NCBI GenBank assembly: GCA_004020875.1
Contig: SAPZ01000002.1
Span: 434,001-498,000 of the forward strand
Length of the DNA: 64,000 nucleotides
From: Mesorhizobium sp.
GTDB lineage: Bacteria; Pseudomonadota; Alphaproteobacteria; Rhizobiales; Rhizobiaceae
Reading direction: 5' to 3'
Of this stretch, positions 42,746-54,391 are shown one piece after another; positions within the stretch are counted from its first letter, which is position 1, and the number at the start of each line of letters is the position of its first letter. A model generated the notes under the pieces. It did no database searches, had not been told where the DNA came from, and worked only from the letters and a program-made list of their open reading frames with translations. The position numbers and the translations under genes are program-made.

Positions 42746-44284
42746 GTCGTAGACGACGCGGTTGATGCCCTTCACCTCATTAATGATGCGGGTGGCGGCG
42801 GCGCCGAGGAAGTTCATGTCGTAGTGATAGAAGTCGGCCGTCATGCCGTCGACGGAGGTGACGGCGCGCAGCGCGCAGACGAATTCATAGGTGCGGCCGT
42901 CGCCCATGACGCCGACCGTCTGGACCGGCAGCAGCACCGCGAAGGCCTGCCAGATGGCGTCGTAGAGGCCGGCCTTGCGGATTTCGTCGAGATAGATGGC
43001 GTCAGCCTCGCGCAGGATCTCCAGCTTCTCGCGGGTGATGCCGCCAGGGCAGCGTATGGCGAGGCCGGGACCGGGGAACGGATGGCGGCCGATGAAGCTT
43101 TCGGGCAGGCCGAGCTCCTTGCCCAGCGCCCTCACCTCGTCCTTGAAGAGTTCGCGCAGCGGCTCGACCAGCTTCATGTTCATGCGCTCGGGCAGGCCGC
43201 CGACATTGTGGTGCGACTTGATCGTCACCGACGGTCCGCCGGAGAAGGAGACGCTCTCGATAACGTCGGGATAGAGTGTGCCCTGGGCCAGGAAATCGGC
43301 GCCGCCGAGCTTCTTGGCCTCTTCCTCGAACACCTCGATGAACAGCCGGCCGATGGTCTTGCGCTTCTTTTCCGGATCGGCCTCGCCCTCCAGCGCCGAG
43401 ATGAAGCGGTCGGAGGCGTCGACCAGGATCAGCGGCAGGTTGTAGTGCTGGCGGAACATCTCTACCACGCTTTGCGCCTCGTCCTTGCGCATCAGGCCGT
43501 GGTCGACCAGGATGCAGGTCAGCTGGTCGCCGACCGCTTCGTGAATTAGAAGCGCGGCGACCGACGAGTCGACGCCGCCCGAGAGCGCGCAGATCACCTT
43601 GCCCTTGCCGACCTGTTTGCGGATCGTTTCGACCGCGTGCTGGCGATAGGCGCGCATCGTCCAGTCGCCCTCGATGCCGGCGATGTTGTGGACGAAGTTC
43701 CTGAGTAGCCTGGCGCCGTCCGGCGTATGCACCACTTCGGGATGGAACATGATGCCATACATCTTGCGCTCAATATCGCCGAAGATGGCGAAGGGCGAGC
43801 TTTCGGACTTGCCGAGCACCTCGAAACCCGGCGGAAGTTCGATCACGCGGTCGCCATGGCTCATCCACACCTGGTGGCGCTGGCCGGGCGCCCACAGGCC
43901 TTCGAACAGCGGGCTTTCCTTCTCGATCTCGACGAAGGCGCGCCCGAACTCGCGATGATTGGAACTCTCGGCGACGCCGCCCATCTGCACGCAAAGCGCC
44001 ATCTGGCCGTAGCAGATGCCGAGCACCGGCACGCCGGCGTCGAAGACGACCTGCGGCGCGCGCGGGCTGCCGATATCTGTGGTCGAGGCCGGACCGCCGG
44101 ACAGGATCACCGCCTTCGGATTGATGCGCCTGAACGCCGCTTCGGCCGATTGGAACGGCACGATCTCGGAAAAGACGCCTGCCTCGCGGATGCGGCGTGC
44201 GATGAGCTGCGTGAACTGGCTGCCGAAATCGATGATCAGGACAGTGTTGGGCAGAACGGTGTCGGGATGATTGGCTGTCGTCAT
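42707..44284 (-). CDS. guaA: GMP synthase (glutamine-hydrolysing)
   Basis: A 525-residue enzyme converting XMP to GMP. The glutamine amidotransferase domain has the nucleophile Cys in [14 protein letters not shown] and the His-Glu pair in [14 protein letters not shown]. The ATP-pyrophosphatase P-loop is [20 protein letters not shown]. The dimerisation domain ends in [13 protein letters not shown], complete at the C-terminus, so the island insertion restored the gene. Length is normal. It is a core gene and the right-hand neighbour of the island. Confidence 0.98.
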   Translation of the reverse strand: MTTANHPDTVLPNTVLIIDFGSQFTQLIARRIREAGVFSEIVPFQSAEAAFRRINPKAVILSGGPASTTDIGSPRAPQVVFDAGVPVLGICYGQMALCVQMGGVAESSNHREFGRAFVEIEKESPLFEGLWAPGQRHQVWMSHGDRVIELPPGFEVLGKSESSPFAIFGDIERKMYGIMFHPEVVHTPDGARLLRNFVHNIAGIEGDWTMRAYRQHAVETIRKQVGKGKVICALSGGVDSSVAALLIHEAVGDQLTCILVDHGLMRKDEAQSVVEMFRQHYNLPLILVDASDRFISALEGEADPEKKRKTIGRLFIEVFEEEAKKLGGADFLAQGTLYPDVIESVSFSGGPSVTIKSHHNVGGLPERMNMKLVEPLRELFKDEVRALGKELGLPESFIGRHPFPGPGLAIRCPGGITREKLEILREADAIYLDEIRKAGLYDAIWQAFAVLLPVQTVGVMGDGRTYEFVCALRAVTSVDGMTADFYHYDMNFLGAAATRIINEVKGINRVVYDVTSKPPGTIEWE

Positions 44285-44354
44285 GGCGAGCCTTTAGAGA
44301 AAGAAACGAGTCGGCGCAATGGGTTGCGCGCTGCGTCTTTCCGTCCTTTTGGGC

Positions 44355-44996
44355 CTATACCAGCCGGATCGCGCCGGATTCGATCGCCTGTTCCAGCAAG
44401 CCGATGGCCGCGGCCAGCCTCTCATCGATCACGTGCAGATACTCCGTCCAATCGTTGACGTGCCTGAGGTCGGCGGCGCCGTCGGAAATGCCTCGAAGGC
44501 CGATCAGCGGCACGCCGAACAGCTGGCACGCGCGCAGGCAGGCGAAGGTCTCCATGTCGACCATGTCGGCATCGACGGCGTCATAGGCGGCACCGGAGAT
44601 GATCGCGCCGCCAGTCGAGAGCGCGGCGCTCTTGATGCCAGGAATGACGAAAGGCAGCGGCACCGTCACCGGGAGGTCGAGGAAAGGCGTCGCCCCTTTC
44701 TCGAAACCGAGCGGCGAAGCGTCCATGTCGCGATAGCTTACCGACACGGCCTGGTAGATTTCGGCCTGCTCCAGCTTGCGGCTGCCGGCCGAGCCCAGCG
44801 AGACGATCAGGTCCGGCAGCGCTCCCTCGGCCTTCAACGCCGCGAGTTCGGCACTTAGCCGCACAGCAGCCTCGACTGGACCAACGCCGGTCATCAACGG
44901 CGTGAACAGGTTCTTGAGATGCGGACCGTATTCAGCTTCGGCCGCCATGACGAAGAGAACGGACTTGTCCGACAGACGTGACACGTTAACGGTCAT
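44355..44996 (-). CDS. 5'-methylthioadenosine/S-adenosylhomocysteine nucleosidase-like
   Basis: A 213-residue phosphorylase-fold protein: SVLFVMAAEAEYGPHLKNLF at the start (the Glu corresponds to the MTAN acid), VSLGSAGSRKLEQ in the middle, VDADMVDMETFACLRACQLF (purine/ribose binding Met-Glu) and RGISDGAADLRHVNDW with the catalytic Asp. It hydrolyses MTA or SAH, linking to methionine salvage. It follows the guaA start region on the same strand with a short gap. Confidence 0.88.
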   Translation of the reverse strand: MTVNVSRLSDKSVLFVMAAEAEYGPHLKNLFTPLMTGVGPVEAAVRLSAELAALKAEGALPDLIVSLGSAGSRKLEQAEIYQAVSVSYRDMDASPLGFEKGATPFLDLPVTVPLPFVIPGIKSAALSTGGAIISGAAYDAVDADMVDMETFACLRACQLFGVPLIGLRGISDGAADLRHVNDWTEYLHVIDERLAAAIGLLEQAIESGAIRLV

Positions 44997-45094
44997 GGCG
45001 GCTCTACATGTTTGTTACCACTACGAAAAGGAAGCGGCAACGTGTGCCCTCGCCGCCTGCCGGCCCTTCGCTATGGCTCCGGGCGTTCGTCGCT

Positions 45095-45120
45095 CGAAAA
45101 GCCCATTTGGGGGCTTTTCG
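45095..45120 (-). terminator. terminator-like hairpin after the thioesterase gene
   Basis: CGAAAAGCCC (45095-45104) pairs perfectly with GGGCTTTTCG (45111-45120), loop 6, just beyond the stop of the minus-strand thioesterase gene. Read on the minus strand it has a short T-tract inside the stem, so it may be a weak rho-independent terminator. Confidence 0.6.
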
Positions 45121-45140
45121 TCCGCTGCGCGGACCCCTCC

Positions 45141-45602
45141 TCACCCCTCGATACCGTCGCGACCGACCACCGTCATCATCGTGCCGGTCATGGTGGCGAT
45201 CAGCTTGGCCTCGCCGTCGGCAGCGAAGGCGTAGGCCTGCCCGTCGGCGACGATGATGGTGCGTCCGGGCTTTGTCACGGAACCGCGGAACAGGAAGCGC
45301 TCCCCCCTGCCCGGCGCGAGCAGGTTGACCTTGAACTCGATAGTCAGCACGCCGGAATTCTCCGGCATAAGTGAGAATGCGGCATAGCCGCAGGCGGAGT
45401 CCAGCGCTGTGGATATGACGCCGGCATGCAGGAAACCATGCTGCTGGGTGAGCGAGGCGGAATACGGCATCTCGATTTCGATGATACCGGGCGTCACCAG
45501 GGTCAGCTCGGCGCCGATGGTGGCCATGGCTTTCTGCCGAGCGAAGGACGTCCTGACGCGTTCCTCGAAGTCGGGAGCGGGTACGATCTTGGCTGCTGCC
45601 AT
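45141..45602 (-). CDS. PaaI-type hotdog thioesterase
   Basis: A 153-residue hotdog-fold protein from ATG 45602 (ATG 45617 also possible). The core is QHGFLHAGVISTALDSACGY, the helix and catalytic Asp region of PaaI-like acyl-CoA thioesterases, and the last strands are GRTIIVADGQAYAF and KLIATMTGTMM. Substrate is an acyl- or aryl-CoA; the specific one is unknown. Core-type gene in this neighbourhood. Confidence 0.85.
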   Translation of the reverse strand: MAAAKIVPAPDFEERVRTSFARQKAMATIGAELTLVTPGIIEIEMPYSASLTQQHGFLHAGVISTALDSACGYAAFSLMPENSGVLTIEFKVNLLAPGRGERFLFRGSVTKPGRTIIVADGQAYAFAADGEAKLIATMTGTMMTVVGRDGIEG

Positions 45603-45688
45603 GGCGCTTCGCCTCATATTTGCTGGCGAAGCTTATTGCAGAGGCGGAAGGCTCGCGCAATGTCAATTGCTGCACTGCAGCAAAGCAA

Positions 45689-46138
45689 TCAATTCAACCA
45701 GAGGAGCGACGCGTTGAGCATAGTGGCGAAAGCCACCCATACCGCATAGGGTACGAACAGCCAGGCGGAAAGCCTGTCGCGGTCCCAAACGCGGGCGATG
45801 AAGAGCAAAATGGTGGCGAGCAGCAACAGGATGACGACCACCGCAAGCCCCATCATCCTGGCACCGAAGAATGTCGGCGACCAAAGAAAATTCAGCACCA
45901 GCTGCGCTGCCCAGGCCCTCATGGCGCCACCGCCCGGTTGCAGCCGCCAAGTCCGCCAGCCAGCAATGGCAATCAGGATGTAGAGCAGCGACCAGACGGG
46001 GCCGAACACCCAGTTCGGCGGATTGAACGTCGGCTTGACCAGCGCTGCGTACCAGGCACCAGGAAGCGTCGCGTAGCCGATCAGCAGGCCGCCGCCAAGG
46101 ACGATCAGCAAGAAGACAAGAAGCGACCGATATTTCTG
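45689..46138 (-). CDS. tspO: TspO/MBR family tryptophan-rich sensory protein
   Basis: About 149 residues from a TTG at 46138, preceded by GGGGGCG; an upstream ATG at 46243 would add 35 residues without similarity. The protein has five transmembrane helices and family features PGAWYAALVKPTFNPPNWVF and WSLLYILIAIAGWRTWR, then LNFLWSPTFFGARM. TspO binds tetrapyrroles in the outer or inner membrane and modulates pigment and stress responses. It overlaps nothing and lies just downstream of the rRNA methyltransferase. Confidence 0.9.
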   Translation of the reverse strand, partial: QKYRSLLVFLLIVLGGGLLIGYATLPGAWYAALVKPTFNPPNWVFGPVWSLLYILIAIAGWRTWRLQPGGGAMRAWAAQLVLNFLWSPTFFGARMMGLAVVVILLLLATILLFIARVWDRDRLSAWLFVPYAVWVAFATMLNASLLWLN

Positions 46139-46196
46139 CAAGCACGCCCCCGGATAGACCGGGATAGAATTGGGGCGGCGCAATCTTGCGTCAAGG

Positions 46197-47486
46197 TCAA
46201 GCAGCCCTGCGCAAGGCGTGGAAATAAAACCCGTCAGTGCCACTCAGCGCCGGCGACAGTGAGATACCACCGTTGTCGGCAATGCGCGCGGCTCCTCCAT
46301 GGCCGGGGAAGCGGCTGTCCCAGAGCTGGCGATGATCGACGGGCGCAAAGCGTTCATGGCGTTCGCGGAACGCCGCGACCTGCTCGCCGTTCTCGGCGTC
46401 GAACACCGAGCAGGTGACGTAGACCAGCAAGCCTCCCGGCTTGACGAAGGTCTGGGCTGTGTCGAGGATCGCCTGCTGCTCTGCCTTGCGGGCATCGAGC
46501 TGCCGCTCGGTCAATCGCCATTTGGCGTCCGGGCGGCGACGCCAGGTGCCGCTGCCGGTGCAGGGCGCGTCGATGAGGACGAGGTCCATATGACCTGAAA
46601 GGGGCGCAAGCTCCGCCGGCTTGCTGACGACCTGGACGTTGCGGTTGTGCGAGCGGCGGATGCGCTCGAAAATCGGCGCCAGCCGCACCTTCTCCGCGTC
46701 ATGGGCAAAGAGCTGGCCGCGATTGTCCATCTCGGCCGACAGCGCCAGCGTCTTGCCGCCGGCCCCGGCGCAATAGTCGAGCACCTGCATGCCGGGCTCG
46801 GCGCCCGCAAGTGCGGCGGCAAGCTGCGAGCCCTCGTCCTGCACTTCGAACCAGCCTTTCTGGAAGGCGGGCTCGGCCTGGACGTTCGGGTGCCTGCCGT
46901 CGCCATCGATGGGCGGGATGCGGATGCCGTTCGGCGCGATCGCCGCGGGCGCCGCGCCGGTGCCCCGCAGCTCGGCCAGCACCTTGGCGCGATCGGCCTG
47001 GAGCGTATTGACCCTGAGATCCAGCGGAGGGCGCTGCGCCAGGGCGGCGCCTTCCTCGACCCATGCGTCGCCATAGGCTTGTTCGAGCAGCGGCGCGCAC
47101 CAGTCCGGGACATCCGCCCGCACGACCTCCGGCGCATCGGCAAGCCTGCGCTCGGCCGCGACCTTCAACTCGGCGGCGCTGAGCAGCGGCGGTGCGAACT
47201 TGTCGCCCTCCAGCACATCGTTGAGCGACTGCGCCGTCTGCCCCCATTCCAAGAGAAGCGCGCCGAAGCCGATGGCGCGCGGCGTGTCCTCGTCGAACAG
47301 CCAGCCGGCAGAGCGTTTGCGGCGCAGCGCGTCATAGACGATGTTGCCGATCGCCGCGCGATCGCCGCCGCCGGCGAAGCGATGCGACAGGCCCCAGTCG
47401 CGCAGAGCGTCGGCCACCGGCCGGTGGCGCCGACCGATATCTTCAAGAACCTCTATGGCCGCCGCCAGCCTTCCGCCCAATCGCAT
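46197..47486 (-). CDS. RsmB/NOP-family 16S rRNA (cytosine-C5) methyltransferase
   Basis: A 429-residue enzyme. The N-terminal third is NusB-like; the SAM-binding motif is MQVLDYCAGAGGKTLALSAE, motif IV is LVLIDAPCTGSGTWRRRPDA (PC) and motif VI is GLLVYVTCSVFDAENGEQ with the catalytic Cys in TCS. It methylates cytosine in rRNA using SAM. Length and motif order fit RsmB/F-type enzymes. Confidence 0.92.
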   Translation of the reverse strand: MRLGGRLAAAIEVLEDIGRRHRPVADALRDWGLSHRFAGGGDRAAIGNIVYDALRRKRSAGWLFDEDTPRAIGFGALLLEWGQTAQSLNDVLEGDKFAPPLLSAAELKVAAERRLADAPEVVRADVPDWCAPLLEQAYGDAWVEEGAALAQRPPLDLRVNTLQADRAKVLAELRGTGAAPAAIAPNGIRIPPIDGDGRHPNVQAEPAFQKGWFEVQDEGSQLAAALAGAEPGMQVLDYCAGAGGKTLALSAEMDNRGQLFAHDAEKVRLAPIFERIRRSHNRNVQVVSKPAELAPLSGHMDLVLIDAPCTGSGTWRRRPDAKWRLTERQLDARKAEQQAILDTAQTFVKPGGLLVYVTCSVFDAENGEQVAAFRERHERFAPVDHRQLWDSRFPGHGGAARIADNGGISLSPALSGTDGFYFHALRRAA

Positions 47487-47818
47487 CCCGGTTTCCGTAG
47501 CTCCTGCAAATCGGTTCCAGCCGCTCTTAAAGCCTTTCAGGCCAGGATTGAAACAATTCTATTCGGCTTGCTGGTGAAACGGGGTTTCAGCGCCACGCAA
47601 TTTCCCCAAACAGTTTTTCGATCGCAAGCGGCGCCGCGGGAAAAATAAGAACAATCAACCGGAATATCAAATATCTCTAATGTACTTACCCGACATAAAC
47701 AAGCAAGCCTACCGGCTTAACCAGTCGACTTTCCAAGTTTTACCGGCAGTAATACTCTTTCGCCAGTGATTCGCGGCGTGACAAGCGCGGTTCAAGCGGA
47801 TCCTATGAGGAGAGGGCA
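47487..47818. other. divergent promoter region of rRNA methyltransferase and aqpZ
   Basis: A 332-base gap whose part near 47640-47720 is AT-rich. The aqpZ ribosome site GAGGAGAGG lies at its end. I see no small gene. Confidence 0.45.
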
Positions 47819-48496
47819 ATGAAGACTTATCTGGCAGAAGTTCTCGGCACGTTTTTGTTGGTGTTCATCGGCACGGCCTCCGTGGTCACGGGCGGTTTCG
47901 GCGGCGCGCTGCCGCTCGGACAGGAAGGCATCGGCCTGGCGTTCGGCGTCGGCCTGATCGCCGCGGCCTATGCGATCGGCCCGATCTCGGGGGCGCATCT
48001 CAATCCGGCGGTGACGCTCGGCGTGTTCCTGGCGGGGCGGATGCCGGCCAAGGACGTCGTTCCCTACTGGATCGCGCAGATCATCGGCGCCATCATCGCC
48101 TCGCTAGCGCTGTGGATCATCGTTTCCGGTCAGGCCGGCGGCCACTCGGGCGGCTTCGGCGCCAATGGCTGGGACGAGGCGAAATGGGGCATGATCTCGG
48201 CCTTCCTGTGGGAGCTGATCGGCACCTTCACCTTCGTCACAGTGATCCTCGGCGTCACCAACGCCAAGCACACCACCGCCTTCGCCGGCCTGGTCATCGG
48301 CCTGACGCTGGCAGGCATCCATTTCGCCATGATCCCGGTGACCGGCACCTCGGTCAATCCGGCGCGCTCGATCGGGCCGGCGCTGTTTTCGGGGGGTGCC
48401 GCGCTCAGCCAGCTCTGGCTGTTCATCATCGCGCCGCTGATCGGCGGAGCGATCGCCGGCGTCGTCGCCAAGGCCGGCATCTTCGAAAAAGACTGA
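47819..48496 (+). CDS. aqpZ: aquaporin Z
   Basis: A 225-residue six-helix water channel. Both NPA boxes are present: GPISGAHLNPAVTLGVFLAG and GTSVNPARSIGPALFSG, the latter with the selectivity Arg. The narrow-filter residues suit AqpZ rather than GlpF. The N-terminus MKTYLAEVLGTFLLVFIGTA is typical. It sits in the inner membrane. ATG 47819 has GGAGAGGG directly upstream. Confidence 0.95.
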   Translation: MKTYLAEVLGTFLLVFIGTASVVTGGFGGALPLGQEGIGLAFGVGLIAAAYAIGPISGAHLNPAVTLGVFLAGRMPAKDVVPYWIAQIIGAIIASLALWIIVSGQAGGHSGGFGANGWDEAKWGMISAFLWELIGTFTFVTVILGVTNAKHTTAFAGLVIGLTLAGIHFAMIPVTGTSVNPARSIGPALFSGGAALSQLWLFIIAPLIGGAIAGVVAKAGIFEKD

Positions 48497-48509
48497 TCCG
48501 TCTTTTTCG
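48486..48509 (+). terminator. hairpin overlapping the aqpZ stop
   Basis: GAAAAAGAC (48486-48494) pairs with GTCTTTTTC (48501-48509) around a 6-base loop that includes the aqpZ stop codon. With its own T-run it could act as a weak terminator. Confidence 0.5.
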
Positions 48510-48514
48510 TTTAA

Positions 48515-48561
48515 AGCAATTCCGGACGGAAAGCCGCAGAACACTTTTCCTGGAATTGCTT
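48515..48561. repeat. rhizobial AAGCAATTCC palindromic intergenic repeat
   Basis: AAGCAATTCC (48515-48524) and GGAATTGCTT (48552-48561) are inverted arms around GACGGAAAGCCGC. This resembles a short palindromic repeat scattered between Mesorhizobium genes. Confidence 0.65.
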
Positions 48562-48576
48562 CGGTCGAACAAAACC

Positions 48577-48609
48577 AAAAGGCGCGGGCATGACCCGCGC
48601 CTTTTTTTT
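48577..48609 (+). terminator. rho-independent terminator between aqpZ and katG
   Basis: GGCGCGGG (48581-48588) with CCCGCGCC (48594-48601), loop 5, followed by eight T residues and preceded by an A-run, so it may work in both directions for the convergent aqpZ and katG transcripts. Confidence 0.9.
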
Positions 48610-48624
48610 ATGGGAGGTACGATC

Positions 48625-51001
<2,377 letters not shown>

Positions 51002-51910
51002 ATGATTGGCCTCACCGTCCGGCAGATGCAATATTTCGACGCGCTGGCGCAGACGCTGCATTTCGGCCGCGCGGCGAAACTTGCCGGCGTCAGCCAGCCG
51101 GCGCTTTCCGCACAAATCGCCGAGATGGAAGAGCGGCTCAACTGCCTGTTGTTCGAGCGCGGCGGCAAGACGGTGCGCATGACCGACGAAGCGCTTGCCC
51201 TGCGGCCGCGTATCGAACGCATTCTGGCCGACATACGTGACGTCGAGACGACTGCCCGGCGCGGTCGTCCGACCATGGAAGGGCGCTTCCGGCTGGGCAT
51301 CATCCCGACGGTAGCACCCTATCTCCTGCCGCACGTGCTGCCGGAGTTGAAGAAGCACTACCCTTCCCTCCAGCTCGAATTGCGCGAGGCAGTAACCGCG
51401 TCCCTGATCGAGGACGCGACGTCAGGCCGGCTCGACGCCTTCATCGCGGCCTTGCCGCTCGATCAGCCGACGATCGTCACCGAAGGCCTTTTTCCCGACC
51501 GCTTCTTCCTCGCCGTTCCCGCCGGCGATCCAGCCTTCGCCTCGCCGCCGGTGCCGCCCGAAAGCCCGGCGCTGGAGCGCCTGATGCTGCTCGAGGAAGG
51601 CCACTGCCTGCGCGAACAGGCTCTGGCCGTCTGCGGCAATGTGCGACCCGTGGCGATGGCAAGCTATGGCGCGACGAGTCTAACGACGCTCTTGCAGATG
51701 GTGGCGCATGGGCTCGGCGTGACGCTAGTGCCGGAAATGGCGGCAAGTGCCGCTGGTGTCATGCCGGATCTGAGGATCGTGCCGTTCCAGGAGCCAATGC
51801 CGCAACGCATGATCTGCATGGCTTGGCGGAAGAACAAGGTGCGCCAGGACGAGTGCTTGGAACTTGCGAGGATCATACGAGCGTTGGACCACGCGGTGCT
51901 GGCGGCATGA
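51002..51910 (+). CDS. oxyR: hydrogen-peroxide sensor OxyR (LysR family)
   Basis: A 302-residue LysR-type regulator. The N-terminal helix-turn-helix is LHFGRAAKLAGVSQPALSAQ. The redox switch is visible: LLEEGHCLREQALAVCGN contains two cysteines nine residues apart, the spacing of the OxyR disulfide pair (Cys199/Cys208). It activates katG on peroxide oxidation; divergent placement supports this. Confidence 0.95.
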   Translation: MIGLTVRQMQYFDALAQTLHFGRAAKLAGVSQPALSAQIAEMEERLNCLLFERGGKTVRMTDEALALRPRIERILADIRDVETTARRGRPTMEGRFRLGIIPTVAPYLLPHVLPELKKHYPSLQLELREAVTASLIEDATSGRLDAFIAALPLDQPTIVTEGLFPDRFFLAVPAGDPAFASPPVPPESPALERLMLLEEGHCLREQALAVCGNVRPVAMASYGATSLTTLLQMVAHGLGVTLVPEMAASAAGVMPDLRIVPFQEPMPQRMICMAWRKNKVRQDECLELARIIRALDHAVLAA

Positions 51911-52035
51911 GGCAGGCTGGAACACGCCGCGGAACCCCCATGTCCCGCGATTCGGGAAACAAGCAGCGTCACGCTATCAGGCCGGCGCACCGATATTGGC
52001 GGGACCGACTGGTCTTTGCCGTACGTGGCTACCTC

Positions 52036-53388
52036 CTATCTCATGGCGAACAGTTCCTGGTGAAACCGCTCATCCACGGGCAATCCTTGCGCCGCGAAAT
52101 CCTTGCGCAGCACTTCACCGAAACCTGCCGGACCGCAGAACCAGATGCTGGCCATGCGCCATTCCGGCACTTCGGCACGGATGCGGTCACCGGTCAGGCG
52201 CCCATCGCGAGCGTCTACAAAGACATGCAGGCGGATATTCGCGGCCTCGGCGTCCGCCTTCAGCTTGGCAATCGCTTTCTCATCATAGTCCGCTGTCGTA
52301 TGAAACAGGTCGACCGCCGGCAATAATTGCTCCCGCTTTGCCTGCCGCTCCAGCGCAATATGCTTCATGCCGGCAATAAAGGGTGTGATGCCGATGCCGC
52401 CGCCGATCCAGATTTGCCGGGGCTGACCGTTCTCGAAGTCGAAACAGCCATATGGCCCCTCGATCCTCACATGTTGTCCGACGCTCAGCTTCTGGCGCAG
52501 CCGGCTGGTGTGATCTCCCAATTCCTTGGTGACAAACGTGATCTTGCGATCTCCGTCGTTCCAGCCGGAGGCGATTGTGTAGGGGTGCGCACCTTCGGAG
52601 CTGTCCGATGTCGCGAAGGCGAACTGCCCCGGCTTGTGACCCGGCCACCCCCGCGGCACCTCGATCTCGGTCTCGAGGACTCGCACGCCGGGATAATAAT
52701 GAAGCGAGATGATCGTGCCCTGCACTTCCCGCCCTGCGCCCACGCGGCGGAGCAGCACGATCGCCGCCCCATAAGTACCTGCCGCCAGGAGCACCGCCAG
52801 AACCACGCCGATCGGCGAAGTCCAATAGTTGAACTGGGTCAGCACGACAGCGTGAAAGACCAGCACGAGATAAGCGACGGCGAGAAGGCGATGCGTCTTA
52901 TAGAAAAGCCGGTAGGGAAAATACCTGACCAACGCCAATGCGATCAGCAGCACAGCAGCATAGAAGGCCCATTCGCCCACCCCTTCCGCCGAACCGCGCA
53001 AGCTCATGAAGAACGCCTCGACCGGGTTTTCCACCGCAGGCCTTTCGCCGCGTGCCGGACGCTTGAGCAAGTCCCATCCCACCCCCCATTTCGGTGCTTG
53101 GCTCCAAAGCCAATGAGCCACGGAGACGACCAGGGCCGTGATGCCGAGCCACTTGTGCAACCGGTACATCTTGTCCAACCCGCCGAACCAGCGTTCCGGC
53201 CAGCGCGGCCGCAGCGCCAGGATCATCGCGACGCTCATCACGCCTATGGCTACGACACCGCTGTACTGGACCATCGCATCGCGCAGGGCCATGAAGCCTT
53301 CCGGCTGCAGTGCCGAAGGCTCGGCCGCCAGCCACAGGATGCTCAGCAGGGCGAGCAGCCCCCAGAATGCGATCTTGATGTGACGCAT
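52036..53388 (-). CDS. ferric reductase-like transmembrane flavoprotein
   Basis: A 450-residue protein: N-terminal ferric-reductase-like membrane domain with conserved haem-binding His pattern (MYRLHKWLGITALVVSVAHW and YRLFYKTHRLLAVAYLVLVF), then an FAD-binding domain (HPYTIASGWNDGDRKITFVT) and NAD-binding domain (IWIGGGIGITPFIAGMKHIA), ending FWFCGPAGFGEVL-type. It moves electrons from NAD(P)H through FAD and haem across the membrane, possibly to ferric iron or quinone. Function in the organism is unproven. Confidence 0.88.
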   Translation of the reverse strand: MRHIKIAFWGLLALLSILWLAAEPSALQPEGFMALRDAMVQYSGVVAIGVMSVAMILALRPRWPERWFGGLDKMYRLHKWLGITALVVSVAHWLWSQAPKWGVGWDLLKRPARGERPAVENPVEAFFMSLRGSAEGVGEWAFYAAVLLIALALVRYFPYRLFYKTHRLLAVAYLVLVFHAVVLTQFNYWTSPIGVVLAVLLAAGTYGAAIVLLRRVGAGREVQGTIISLHYYPGVRVLETEIEVPRGWPGHKPGQFAFATSDSSEGAHPYTIASGWNDGDRKITFVTKELGDHTSRLRQKLSVGQHVRIEGPYGCFDFENGQPRQIWIGGGIGITPFIAGMKHIALERQAKREQLLPAVDLFHTTADYDEKAIAKLKADAEAANIRLHVFVDARDGRLTGDRIRAEVPEWRMASIWFCGPAGFGEVLRKDFAAQGLPVDERFHQELFAMR

Positions 53389-53758
53389 GGTCTTCCCTGC
53401 ACGGTCAGGCCTTGTATCCAGCGCAGCGCAGCGCGGACGTCATTGACATCGATCAAGCGCCGCCAAGATTTGTGCCGCGGCGCTCCGCGATTTGAGGCGA
53501 GCAGAACGGAGGCGGCCACCCTGGCGCCAGATCGCACCGCGGGCAGGCTCGGCATGGTCGAGCACCACGAAATGGTGACGATCATGATCGCGCTGGACAG
53601 CACACCAACGAGCATCCTGGCGTTCAGCGCGCCTTCGTCAACCGAAAGGCCGCTGGCCTGACCGCGACAGTCATCGCCAGCGCGGCCAGCGGCATCGTAT
53701 AGGACGTCGCCGACCGGGGCGTAACCAATCATTCAAGCCCCTAGTCTAGGCGCATCGT
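53389..53758. other. gap between ferric reductase-like and poly-gamma-glutamate hydrolase genes
   Basis: No credible gene. A minus-strand frame covers 53343-53732 but has mixed composition and no family motif; it could be a decayed small membrane protein (LVGVLSSAIMIVTISW). Confidence 0.35.
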
Positions 53759-54382
53759 TCAAAACATGATTGGGGACCGGGCACCGTTTCTGGCGTCGAA
53801 TGTGTCGATGGCCTTGCGAACCGCCCCGCAGAATCTTTCCAGAAGGTCCAGCTCGTTCCCCAGCCGGCGGCGCAGCGAGAAGGGCACTTCCAGCTGCGCG
53901 CCTTTCCCCGTCAATCCGCGATTGACGATGTTCGAATCCTGGATGCCCGGAAAGGGGTGATTGTCCTTTTGCGTCTGGAAGTCGGCCTCATGCAGACACC
54001 AGGCTATTTCCGAAACCAACGCGGCGTCCTTGCCGCCCAGATAAACCGTCGAGAGATCGTCGCGATCCTGGCGACCGTGGACGGCGACAACGGTGGACTT
54101 CGTCCGCAACAGGTCCAGCGCGGTTGCCTCGTCGAAGTTCCTGGACGTTATGTGCAGCTCCCGGTTGCTTTCCGGCATCAACCCTTCAAAGCAATACATA
54201 TCGAGATCGCAGCCTGCTATCGTCTCGGTGATCAGGGAGGTGCGGGGCTCTATCTTGCCGCCATGCGGGGCCATGACGATCGCACCGCCGGTTCGCGCTC
54301 CGCGCCGGACGACGATGCGATAATCTATGTTCTCGATCTTGACGGCTTTCAGCGCCGCGAAATTGGGAAACTCGTTGTCCAT
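53759..54382 (-). CDS. poly-gamma-glutamate hydrolase family protein
   Basis: A 207-residue protein of the phage-type poly-gamma-glutamate hydrolase (DUF867) family. Key segments are AIVMAPHGGKIEPRTSLITE (zinc His and Glu), VVAVHGRQDRDDLSTVYLGG (second His) and NRGLTGKGAQLEVPFSLRRR. Enzymes of this group cleave poly-gamma-glutamate; in a proteobacterium the real substrate is unclear. It overlaps nothing and lies 10 bases from the acyl-CoA synthetase gene. Confidence 0.88.
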   Translation of the reverse strand: MDNEFPNFAALKAVKIENIDYRIVVRRGARTGGAIVMAPHGGKIEPRTSLITETIAGCDLDMYCFEGLMPESNRELHITSRNFDEATALDLLRTKSTVVAVHGRQDRDDLSTVYLGGKDAALVSEIAWCLHEADFQTQKDNHPFPGIQDSNIVNRGLTGKGAQLEVPFSLRRRLGNELDLLERFCGAVRKAIDTFDARNGARSPIMF

Positions 54383-54391
54383 AAAGCCGTT

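Noticed and set aside
52327..53661. 444-residue plus-strand frame
   Set aside because: Antisense to the ferric-reductase-like flavoprotein.
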